Positions 52,169 to 64,000 of a stretch of DNA of 64,000 nucleotides are shown here, piece by piece; the first letter of the stretch is position 1, and every line of letters begins with the position of its first letter. Origin of the DNA: Diphasiastrum complanatum (taxonomy: Eukaryota; Streptophyta; Lycopodiopsida; Lycopodiales; Lycopodiaceae); NCBI GenBank assembly GCA_029204225.1, contig MU832221.1, positions 1-64,000 of the forward strand. The letters run 5' to 3'. A program made the position numbers and the translations under genes. Below the pieces are notes generated by a model. It worked only from the letters and a program-made list of their open reading frames with translations, was not told the origin of the DNA and did not search any database.

Positions 52169-54009
52169 GCATCCGTTTGCTGGCCCTGCAACGTTGAGGC
52201 TATGCTATTCACGGGCCATTAGTTTGTTGGCCCTGCTCTTCTTGGGCGTTCATATGGGGACAAAAGCTATTCTTCAATTTTGCACAAGATTTTTTATTGA
52301 TGATATTGGACATGCACATAAAGGCCACGTGAAGGCCTCGTGAATTACTTTGTTATCATCATGCCTTCATCATGCTGCACCTCTCTCTTCTTCCAGCAAT
52401 AGCTTAGGTGGGCACGAACTTTCAAATTTGATAAGCATCAAAGCACAGCATTAATTGCTATTTGTTTCATCTGCATCTGCATCGGATCTGCAATCAGCAT
52501 CTACTCATTACCAAAACAGATCTGGCAGTTCCTTCTCTACTACGAAACGCGACCTCCATCTACACAACACTTCCATCTGTGTTTGTGGAGAAGCAGAGCT
52601 TTTTCTTTTGACCTCTTTGTGCCAGCACATCTACGTCGGGAACTCCATGTGACCTCCATCTGCATTGCATCTTCACACCACTTCCTTCTGTGTTTGTGTG
52701 GAGGAGCAAAGCTTTTTCTTTTGACCTCTCTCTCTCTCAATATATGTGGTATGCTTGCTGTTGACATGGATGTGCATACTTGCTATGCGTGGTAGCTGTT
52801 TTCTTTTCATGTCTTTAAATTGGAAAAGCATTAGTACCTGTAATCTGGGCAGAATTCTACTATCAAATGGCCTGATGGAGCATCTGGTCTATCGATGCTT
52901 CAATGTCTATATTCTCAGCCAAAAGTTGTGATGAATGGCAAAAGGGAGCCTTTGCAGGCTCCATCGCAGCTCTAGAGACTACCTTATGAAAAAAATGCTA
53001 CTATCAAAATCAAATGCCTTCCTGGAGTTTCTGCTTCCAATGCCTATTCCCTCGGCAAACGCTACTAAACAATGGCCTAAGGGAGCCTCTGCTCCATCGC
53101 AGCTCCTGCAGTTGTATCCTGACATCTCATTCATAGTGTAGATGTTGGTTTTTTTACATTGGCAAGATTGGTGATTTGCTAGCTTCCTAACCCAAGATCC
53201 TTTTATGATTTTAGATCATCAACAGAAGAGCAGAATCATTGCTAGTTGCTACGAAAATCAAACATTGTTGCAAGGATCCTACGCCTGTTGGGAGAGCAGA
53301 ATCATTGCTAGATGGGTGTTGGAATGGCTTTGGTTGGTAAAACGAACCAAGATCCTCAGGCCTTTCTTCTTCTTTTATTACGAGTGGTTTTACCTTGATG
53401 GAGTAGTTCTTCTACATATCTAATCGTGAATTTCAAAAATAGATAATTGATGGCCCCTTCGTCTTGCTTGATTGAATCAAGCCATAACTTAATATTAGTT
53501 ACAGAGGCCGTATTTATTTCATCAATAAATAAAGCGGGCCAAAAGTTTATGTAAGTCTTATTTCCTTGAATCCAAAACATGATATGCGTATGAACTGATC
53601 CTTTGTTTTGGATCTCATATCGAATGACATGGTATTTGATTCTTCCTAACAAGAAGTGCTTTGAAAGCAGATATTCTTTCATGAATCTTTCCAATCGGGC
53701 CACAAATAGCATCGTGCACTCAATCGGACAATTTTGCCCATCAAAATCCATGTTTATTTGTTGTGCAATCTTCTCTATTTCAGTGATTTCAAACCATCTC
53801 GTCTCTGAATTTTTGTCCGCAGTCAATGTTAAAAAAAATTGGGGGAGTCTCCATTGTTCAACCATTGTTAAGAGATCTTTTAAATTGCGTCTATGCCAAT
53901 GGTGTGTTTGGAATTTCAGTTGGTAGAGTATATTTTAAAACATGATTGAATATTTGATGTTTAGATGCTTTCTTATTCTTTGAGAGAAAGCTGATTATAT
54001 CTTTTTGTA
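52169..54009 (-). repeat. Tandem unit 2 of 3 (1841 bp)
   Basis: Same order as unit 1, starting GCATCCGTTTGCTGGCCCTGC. Its TC tract is only about 14 bp (52725-52738), which explains most of its shorter length. It has an extra GAAGGCCTCGT block near 52333. Confidence 0.93.
53356..54006 (-). pseudogene. Helitron Rep-like fragment, copy 2
   Basis: Same segment as copy 1 with the FFLTLT and EIQNKGSVHTHIMFW motifs, but a two-base deletion near 53898 shifts the frame. No start and no catalytic tyrosine part. Confidence 0.75.
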
Positions 54010-55962
<1,953 letters not shown>

Positions 55963-56316
55963 TACTATTGATGGAACGCTATTTGATATTAAAACTGCTT
56001 GCCTAATTTGGTATAAGACTATTATGTAGGGCGGATATAGTGTAAAAATCGAAAAGAAAGAACTTGCTCGTAGGCTAGCATAATCAAGGAAGCTTATATT
56101 TCCATCATAAAATCCATGAGCAAATGGAAATAAAAAAGGAAACAGGCTTGTTCCCAATTTTAACGCAGGTTTGTCATCATGTTGACTATTATTTACAAGC
56201 CCTATATGTTTTGAGTAAATTTTGTTATTGTTTTGTTTTAACAATCTTTGGAGGGACTTTCTCTTCGCAGACTCATTTTCAATATGTAGATCACATGCAA
56301 TTGCATTATCAAGCAA

Positions 56317-56749
56317 TGATTTTCTTGTGATCTAGCCTTTTGAAAAAGATTTATACCGTCTTTTTGTTTCAATTGAAACATCAACGAAGGCTAGATTTTG
56401 CACTACAAAAGGCTCTAATCCCAATATGCTTCGTATGTACTCAGATGATTGAAATACAGTGTAGCATATTCTATGTTTATTTTTTACACAAGAATTACAG
56501 ACATACCATGCTTTTTTGGATTCATTTCCATAAAAATGTATTGGCTATTGCGTACAGAGGTATATTATCAATTTCTAATATGTTTTTTTTGGAAATGTGG
56601 TGCATGGAAAAAGTTGAGCTGCCACAAGTGGAACAACATTTCATACATTGTACTAGATTCATACTGATTTCCGACCATTGATTAGCAATTTTGTCCTACG
56701 AGCAAATTGTACGCGATATTGACAACTGAATTATAGAGGTTGCATAGAA
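56317..56749 (-). pseudogene. Far N-terminal remnant of the Helitron-like gene
   Basis: Minus-strand scraps with a cysteine cluster (CMKCCSTCGSS, about 56640) and an EIDNIPLYAIANTF segment (about 56560), broken by stops. The gap between 56754 and 62911 is the Copia-A insertion; the same broken reading seems to carry on at 62916. Weak. Confidence 0.4.
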
Positions 56750-56754
56750 GCTTG

Positions 56755-57436
56755 TGTAAAAATTACAGCAAATAAGGATCCTAAAACACTTGAAATGATG
56801 AGGGAAACAATAGATTATGATGTCATAAGATTAGCACAAGTTGAACCATCAAAATCCATCAAAAATCTATGCTTGAACCTCACTAAATGGCCCAAATCCT
56901 TGAAGAAGGCTTCACACGTGTGAAAGTACGGCCTCCCACAGTCTGAGTACTATACACCAGACCTACATTCAATCCTATAATCATTAGTAATCACAAGTAC
57001 TCAAACAATTATGAACATAGAGAGCAATTGCACTATTATGAGAGAAAAAACATGAAATTGCTTGATTGATTTTGGTGAGATATCATCACCTATATATACA
57101 TGATCCATCACGGTTTTGGGCAGGTATGAGTAGCCCTAAACCTATCCCTAATGCTAATTTTGGTGGATCTTTCATCCCTACCAAGTTAAGGTTGGAATCT
57201 TGGAGATCCCTCAACAATGCAAAAACTACCAAAAATAGCTCCTATTTTTTCTCCCTTGTATCTAAGCATAATTTGGACTCATTCCAAAGGTTCTAACACT
57301 TAGGTCTACTTCAGAACATCCTTATGAATGGAATCCTATGCTATTTGGCACGTGTGACAAGCCACATCATGACCATCTAACTATTTACAAGTCATATGAC
57401 CAAAACTAGTCAAGCTAGAATTGTGAATTTTTAACA
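56755..57436 (-). repeat. Copia-A 3' LTR
   Basis: 682 bp, TGTTAAAAATTC..GTAATTTTTACA on the minus strand. It carries the 14-bp palindrome TTCACACGTGTGAA at 56911-56924 and a TATATATA stretch near 57093. Confidence 0.95.
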
Positions 57437-57447
57437 CTCCTCCTCAC
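57437..57447 (-). other. Copia-A polypurine tract
   Basis: GTGAGGAGGAG on the minus strand, directly before the 3' LTR and three bases after the pol stop codon. Confidence 0.8.
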
Positions 57448-57450
57448 TAT

Positions 57451-60400
57451 CTACCTTGGTTCAATCATTGCTTTACTAATCACTCCAAGTGATGATCTGA
57501 ACTTCATAAAAGGTGTCTTTTGAAGTGGTTTAGTAAGTAGATCGGCTACACATTCATTGCTTGGAACATGCTCCAAAGCAATCTCCTTGGCTTGCACCAT
57601 TTCTCTCACAAAGTGATGGCATATCTCAATGTGCTTAGATCTTGCATGGAAGATTGGATTAGATGCAAGGTGTTGGGCTGATATATTGTCATTGTAGATG
57701 ATTGGTGCCTCCTTGAATCAATGATCTTTAGCTCCACCAATAATCTCTTGATCCAAAGTACCTCCTTTGTAGTGGTTGTCAAAGCTTTGTACTCGGCCTC
57801 GGTTGAAGATGAGATATAGTTTCTTGCTTTTTTGAAAGCCATGAAACCACACCTTCTCCTATGAAAGTTGAATAGGCACTTGTTGATTTCCTATCCCTCT
57901 TGTCCCCTGCAAAATCTGAATCACTAAATGCATGAAGGTTAATCACATCTCCTCTATATAGAATCCCAAAATCCAATGTACCCGAGATGTATCTTAGAAT
58001 CCTCTTAGCCTTTTTCCAATGGATATTCAATGGCTTTTGCATGGATTGGCTCAACCTACATACACTAAAGCTAAGATCTGGTCTAGTTATAGTGATCCAC
58101 ATTAAGGAACCTATAAGTTGCCTAAACAAAGTGATGTCCATGAAGGATCTTTCACCATCTTCATTTGGCACTTTTACATCTTGCTCCATTGGTGTGTCAA
58201 CACTTTTGCATACTTCCATCTTAAACTTCTTTAAAAGACTTTGAGCATAATTTACTTGACTTATAAAGATAAAATCAGACCCTCTAAGTACTTCTATGCC
58301 TAAGATGAAGTGAAGACACCCTAGATCTACCATCTTGAACTCTAAGGATAGATCTATCTTGATTTTTTCAATAGCATCAACATTATTTCCACTAATGATG
58401 ATGTCATCTACATAAATGAGTAAAAGTACAATACCAACATCATCAAACTTAATGTAAAGAGTGGGATCATATTCACTTTGAACAAAAGAAAGTGAAATAA
58501 GATAGCAATGTAGTCTTGAATTCCAAGATCTCGAGGCTTGCTTCAAGCCATAGATGCTTCTTTGGAGATGGCATACTTTGTTCTCCATTCCATGCTTGAT
58601 GAACCCTTGTGGCTGCTCCATATAGATATCCTCTTCCAAAAAACCATTCAAGAAAGCATTAGAGAAATCCATTTGACATATAATCCATCCAAAATGTGAT
58701 GCAAGTGCAATGATTAGCCTTATTGTGACCATCTTGGCCACGGGTGCAAAAGTTTCCCCATAGTCTATCCCTCTCTCTTGAGCATAACCTTTTGCAACTA
58801 ATCTTGCTTTATGTTTGTTAACACTCCCATTTGCATTCAACTTAAGCTTGAAGACCCACTTGCATCCTATTACATTCCTTTGAGATCTCTCAACAAGCAA
58901 CCAAGTTTCATTCTCAATCAAGGCATCATACTCATCCAACATAGCTTTATACCATTCTTTGGAGTTCAATGCATCTTCAACATTAGATGGTTCTTCAAAA
59001 CTAGATAAAGCATAAGAAGTGGATGAGATACGCTCAACTTGCTGTCCTTTGCCTTGATATGTGAGCCTTGATGGCTCCACTTTTGCCCTTGAAGATCTCC
59101 TTGGTGTGATAGGTGGGTTTGGTGCTTGCTCCTCCATGAGCTCCTCCTCAAAACCAAGATCTTGCTCCTCGGCCATCTTCTTCTTGATTGTTGGAGCACT
59201 TGAGCCTTCTTCAAGCATATACATATGATGTTCATCAAAGATGACATCCCTTGAAACAACAAATTTGTTCAAGGATGGGAGATAGACTTTGTAGCCCTTG
59301 CTTGAGCTTGCATATCCAAGCATGATCCCTCTTGTGGAAGATGGATCCTCCTTGGTTCTTGTTTCCAATGGCACATGCACATAACATATACACCCAAAAA
59401 CTTTCAAGTGATTAAGATTGGGTTTATTTCCATACAACATCTCATAAGGAGTTTTGCCTTCAATTGCTTTGCAAGACACCCTATTCATCAAGTAGTTTGC
59501 ACATACAAGAGACTCACCCCAAAAGGATTTGGGCAAACAAGCATCTAATCTTAAAGCCTTAGAACATTCACATAATGTTCTATTCCTTCTTTCAGCAACT
59601 CCATTTTGTTGAGGAGTGTAAGGACAAGAAGTCTCTTTCTTGATCCCTTCCTCCTCACAAAAGGCCTTGAACTCATTGGAGATGAATTCTCCACCATTGT
59701 CACTTCTAAGAATCTTGATGCTATGATTATGATGCTTTTCCACAAACAACTTGAACTTTACAAAAGTATCAAATACTTGAGACTTGAAGGAAAGTAAGAA
59801 CACCCAACAATATCTTGAGTAGTCATCAATGAAGGTTAAAAACATGGATGAACCTCCATTAGATTTGGTGCTAGCAATGTGCACATCCGAGTGTATGAGT
59901 TCAAGAGGATGAGATGACTTTGTGATGGAGTTAGGAAACACCTTCTTATGTGTCTTGGATAAGGCACAAGCTTCACAAACCTTGTCTTCCTTCCCAATAG
60001 ACCTTGGTAGGCCTAAAGCATACTCCTCCTTGATCATAGCCTCCATGGAACCTGAGTTGACATGTCCAAGTCTTTTGTGCCATAAAGTAAAGGTAGATAT
60101 CTTGCTCTTCTCGGCCAACATGACAACATTAGTATCCACAAATGCATCCAACTTATAAAGTTTGCCAAGTCTAGTGCCCTTAGCCACTATCTTACCCTTC
60201 TTCTTGATGAAACATTCATTTGAAGCAAAGTCAACATTGAAACCATTGTCTACCATTTGGCCAACACTTAGTAGATTCTTTGTTATTGTAGGAATGTACA
60301 AAACACCTTCTATGTTGATCTTTTTGGAAGATCCTAAGCAAAGGGGAATGCTACCAACTCCTTCAATCTTACAAGCTTCATCATTTGCTGTATAGATAGA

Positions 60401-61417
60401 CTTTATAGGTCCATCATAAGATAAGAGAGAAGAGAAAAACTCTCTTTTACTAGTCATGTGTGAACTAGCACCCGAGTCAATCCACCAAGGATCTTCTCCT
60501 TTGAAGCTTGTTGAAGAAAATATGGACATCATGAGAGAGTCCTCATGTAAACTCTCCTCCTCCTCCTCTTTGCTCATGTTGGCTTGGCTTTGATCTTGCT
60601 TCGTCTTGAAGCATTCCGAGGCATAATGCCCCATCTTGCTACAATAGTAGCACTTCACCTTTGATTTGTCCTTCTTGACTTTGGTGGCTGATGGAGATGC
60701 CTTTGAGGGTCCTTCTTGATCCTCAAGCTTTGTAGACTTCTTGAATGTTGATACTTTGCCTTTGGACTTGCCTTTGCCTTTGGTGAAGAGAGCTTGGTCA
60801 TCTCCACCTTGGATGGAAAGCCTATCCATCCTCTCTTGCATTTGGCTCCTCCTTGATTCCTCGGCCATGAGTGTGCCTTGGAGTTCTTCAAGTATGGGTA
60901 GCTTACCCATAATTGCATATCCCTGAACCAAATTGTCAAATTCAAAGCTTAGTCCATTCAATATGAGTTGAACAAGCTCTTCATCCTTGATAGGATCACC
61001 TATAAAGGCTAGCTCTTTGTTCAATTCTTTTACTCTTAGGACAAAAGTATGTGCACTCTCTCCTTTCTTTTGATAGCTTCTATAGATTTGATTCTTCAAA
61101 GCTAACATTCTAGTTTGGTTCTTGGATTCATAGACCTTTTGCAAAGTCTCCCAAGCATCTTGAGCTGAAGTGCAATCTCCTACCTCTCTTAAGAGTTCAT
61201 TTGCAACATTCATTTTTATGCAATGTAGTGCAACATTGCACCTCTTGATGTATTTGGCTTTTTCTTGAGGATGAATAGGTTCACCCTCCTTACCATTTAC
61301 AATTTCCATCAGATCTTGCATGATCATGATGGATTCCATTCTAACTTTCCATATGGAATAGTTAGTTTTGTTGAGCCTTTCATTAGTATCCAAAAGATAT
61401 GCATTTATAGATGCCAT
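57451..61417 (-). pseudogene. Copia-A gag-pol polyprotein, open for 1212 codons then frameshifted
   Basis: Opens MASINAYLLDTNERLNKTNY at 61417. Domains: gag (UBN2-type) about 1-230; zinc knuckle CYYCSKMGHYASEC (255-268); protease WWIDSGASSHMT (Asp 314); pre-integrase LWHKRLGH (about 440); integrase core with IHSDVH, RSDNGGEF and YTPQQNGVAERRNRTL; RT with AFLNGFLEEDIYMEQPQGF and LIYVDDIIISG; and the start of RNase H. The main frame ends at 57779, after a frameshift near 57840 at the SSTEAEYKAL motif; a second shift near 57700 leads into the normal C-terminus (ADLLTKPLQKTPF..SLGV) with a stop at 57451. Only RNase H is damaged. A closely similar gag start and RT show Copia-B is a relative. Confidence 0.92.
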
Positions 61418-62215
61418 CTAGTCTCCTAATCAAGGACTTGACACAAATGAAGGTTACTTCTATTGATTTGATTGAAGGTCTACCTTATCCCACTTCTTAG
61501 GGACCTGAAAAGATCAGTAATAGACTTCCTATAAAGATCTAAGAATGATCTCTAACAAAATCAAATCATAGAATACTAGAAACAATGCACTTGCTTGATT
61601 GAAGTAGACAATACTAGTAGAATTGCCCCTCTTTCTATAAAGAACATTAAAGCTTCCAAATGATCTGATCAAGAGTGAATTTCAGCAACCTAATATACTT
61701 CCAAAATCACTTGTAAAAGATCTAAATGGAACTTAATGAGGATGCAACACAATCTACTATCCAATCACAAGCAAAAAATGATCAAAATTGATGAAAAATT
61801 GATCTAATTTGGTGCATAAGTCAAGCAATGGTTGGACTGAAGCTAAATCACTTTAGGAGGTGCCTACTACACCTTAGAACAGCCTTGAAGAGTCCCCAAA
61901 ACTCTGATCTTCCCTCTCCTTGAATGCTAGAAAGCCTCCTCTATGAAATCACCTCCAAAACTCGCTTAGAAATCAATGCTTGGAGCAAGCAAAACTTGTT
62001 ATCTTGGTAATGTGAATTGAATTCAACTTTGCCTCTGGTTTTAGACTCCTAAACACCTGCAAATGAAGTCACACAACATCAATCTCCAATGTATTTGACT
62101 CACTTTGAGTTCTAGAATCGATACTAGATGCTAAGATCCAATCTACACAAGATTTAGATAAAAAATTGTGATCAAATTGAATGAAAACCAAGGATTTAGC
62201 TCATTTCAGCCTTTA
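61418..62215 (-). other. Untranslated leader of Copia-A
   Basis: About 800 nt between primer site and gag start, AT-rich, with no open frame of note. Confidence 0.7.
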
Positions 62216-62228
62216 GGCTCTGATACCA
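62216..62228 (-). other. Copia-A primer binding site
   Basis: Perfect TGGTATCAGAGCC on the minus strand, directly against the LTR end; initiator Met-tRNA type. Confidence 0.92.
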
Positions 62229-62910
62229 TGTAAAAATTACAGCAAATAAGGATCCTAAAACACTTGAAATGATGAGGGAAACAATAGATTATGATTTTAT
62301 AAGATTAGCACAAGTTGAACCATCAAAATCCATCAAAAATCTATGCTTGAACCTCACTAAATGGCCCAAATTCTTGAAGAAGGCTTCACACGTGTGAAAG
62401 TACGGCCTCCCACAGTCCGAGTATTGTACACCAGACCTACATTCAATCCTATAATCATTAGTAATCACAAGTACTCAAACAATTATGAACATAGAGAGCA
62501 ATTGCACCATTATGAGAGAAAAAACATGAAATTGCTTGATTGATTTTGGTGAGATATCATCACCTATATATACATGATCCATCACGGTTTTGGGCAGGTA
62601 TGAGTAGCCCTAAACCTATCCCTATTGCTAATTTTGGTGGATCTTTCATCCCTACCAAGTTAAGGTTGGAATCTTGGAGATCCCTCAACAATGCAAAAAT
62701 TACCAAAAATAGCTCCTATTTTTTTTCCCTTGTATCTAAGCATAATTTGGACTCATTCCAAAGGTTCTAACACTTAGGTCTACTTGAGAACATCCTTATG
62801 AATGGAATCCTATGCTATTTGGCACATGTGACAAGCCACATCATGACCATCTAACTATTTACAAGTCATATGACCAAAACTAGTCAAGCTATAATTGTGA
62901 ATTTTTAACA
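62229..62910 (-). repeat. Copia-A 5' LTR (promoter copy)
   Basis: 682 bp, same ends. The palindrome TTCACACGTGTGAA is at 62385-62398 and TATATATA near 62567. As the 5' LTR it should drive transcription of the element. Confidence 0.95.
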
Positions 62911-62915
62911 GCTTG

Positions 62916-64000
62916 TTTGATTATTCATCAAAAGTTAAGCTCTTTTAGGTGAAATGTTCCAACTTTTAATATAAAACTTCAAAAACAATAGATACCCAAC
63001 ATTATTTCGAAAAAACCTAAGTTACATGGAGCTAAGATTATTTTGCCTATGTAAATTGAAAGTTTTTTGGATATGAATTTTATTTTATTTTTTTGGATAC
63101 AAAGTTACGCCACTAGTGGGTTATACATGATATATACAACCCGGCCACGCCATCTAGGCAATGCCAAGAAGGGAGCAAGCTCCTTACAATGTCACTACGC
63201 AGCTGCTGGGATTCGAGTCTGCGCCATGCTGGTCGCAGTCAACCACTCTATCCAATTTTGAAATGTTGATTTCCATTGTTGCTTCTCAAATATTTGAACA
63301 TAGTTTCATTTGGTTTAAATTTTTGTATTCCAAAACAAGCAAATAAATAGGTTTTGCTCTAAACTAGGATATTTGCATGTTCTATGATATTTCATAACAA
63401 TTTCAAAATGACTCTTTTGTAACTGATTTAGAAATTTGACGACAATTGCTATTACCAAATAATGAGGTGATGCAAGCAATTTTTCAAAAATAAATGATTG
63501 TTTAGAAAAATGCTTTTAATGCCTGAAACTATACCTCAAAAGGTACTCTCGTATGACATGTAAATTTTATTTGACATTAATACAAAGTTTCTATTCTAAT
63601 TTTTAAATTGGTTTTTTAAAAATAACCACAAAAACAATATAAATGAAAAAACCAACTACCCAAATACTGATATATAACTTCGCAGTTTTATCAATCAATG
63701 AATTGGTCTATAATTGTGTATTCATGAAAACAATAGAAGAAACTGTAAAATGTTTTCACATTTTCTAGAAAAGGTTAGTGATTATTAGCGATAATTAGTA
63801 GTTAGAACACCATCTCTAAGCATGCAACAACTGGTGCTTTGAGAGGCGACGATTTTTCTCTCGAATTTATAAACTAGGAGATTCACCTTTCTCCTATATG
63901 AGTGATGTGATATGATGTTTGAAAATGCCATTTGCAAATCACCATGAAAAATGTCAAAGAAATTACAAAAATCTCCAACTTGTTTAAAAATAAAATACAA
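62916..64000. other. Right edge: Helitron-like remnant, SINE-like block, unassigned DNA
   Basis: Right of Copia-A the sequence first continues the broken Helitron-like region, then a SINE-like block (63095-63262), then AT-rich DNA. A 71-codon frame at 63785-64000 on the minus strand has no motif I recognise and is not called a gene. Confidence 0.45.
63095..63262 (-). repeat. SINE-like tRNA-derived block
   Basis: On the minus strand it opens GGATAGAGTGGTTGACTGCG (A-box-like) and, about 20 bases on, GCAGACTCGAATCCC (B-box-like GACTCGAATCC). The remainder is unrelated to a tRNA, as in plant SINEs. A T/A-rich end lies near 63080. No duplication of flanks was confirmed. Confidence 0.5.

Larger units (their letters stand above)
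56755..62910 (-). mobile_element. Full-length Ty1/copia element (Copia-A)
   Basis: 6156 bp with 682-bp LTRs, the 5-bp target duplication GCTTG (56750-56754 and 62911-62915), a perfect primer site, a purine tract and an almost intact gag-pol. The LTRs differ at about 13 positions by eye (about 2%), so it is fairly recent but older than the intronic Gypsy. It inserted into the 5' part of the Helitron-like gene. Confidence 0.96.

Noticed and set aside
63200-63262. A tRNA gene
   Set aside because: No cloverleaf or acceptor stem; only polymerase III box-like words.
63785-64000. Open frame at the window edge on the minus strand
   Set aside because: AT-rich, no recognisable motif and cut by the window end; cannot be judged.

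Overview
The window looks like nuclear DNA of a flowering plant, or at least a seed plant. It is AT-rich, carries many plant-type Ty1/copia and Ty3/gypsy elements primed by initiator Met-tRNA, plant-type hAT (BED/DUF659/hATC) transposons and long (TC)n tracts. It has one recognisable host gene, alpha-COP (coatomer subunit alpha), whose predicted protein is plant-like in length and sequence. The species cannot be fixed from the sequence.

The host gene is on the minus strand. Exon 1 (49383-49176) and exon 2 (48768-48274) lie at the right and exon 3 (11771-8830) at the left. Joined at consensus splice sites they give 3645 nt, i.e. 1214 codons plus stop, the usual alpha-COP length, with no disruption. 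Intron 2 is therefore about 36.5 kb and holds most of the window.

Left flank (1-8829): an internally deleted Copia element on the minus strand with a tandemly duplicated LTR; gag and pol scraps of other retroelements; a CpG-rich stretch; the 3' flank of alpha-COP. Intron 2 (11772-48273): a degenerate plus-strand LTR element (LTRs at 12.49 and 22.03 kb) containing a second LTR pair, a minus-strand Gypsy deletion product and an hAT deletion derivative; then a Copia scrap (+), a truncated Gypsy (-), repeats, and hAT elements at 28.98, 34.14, 35.37 and 47.49 kb. The 35.37-47.40 kb hAT has a full multi-exon transposase gene. A young chromodomain Gypsy (37034-43302) with one open 1594-codon gag-pol frame sits in its dimerisation-domain exon.

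Right flank (49.4-64 kb): the 5' region of alpha-COP with a 56-bp minisatellite, then a 1.9-kb unit in three tandem copies. Each copy holds a fragment of a Helitron Rep-like gene and a (TC)n tract of very different length. A full-length Copia element (56755-62910, GCTTG target duplication, 682-bp LTRs) is inserted in the 5' part of the same Helitron-like gene. The last kilobase has a SINE-like sequence and otherwise nothing recognisable.

The main points of interest are the giant TE-filled intron in a housekeeping gene; a group of hAT elements that share a terminal repeat but carry different palindromic subterminal arrays; the intact Gypsy oriented in sense with its host intron; palindromic CACACGTGTG boxes in Copia LTRs; and the triplicated Helitron-Rep unit beside the alpha-COP promoter.
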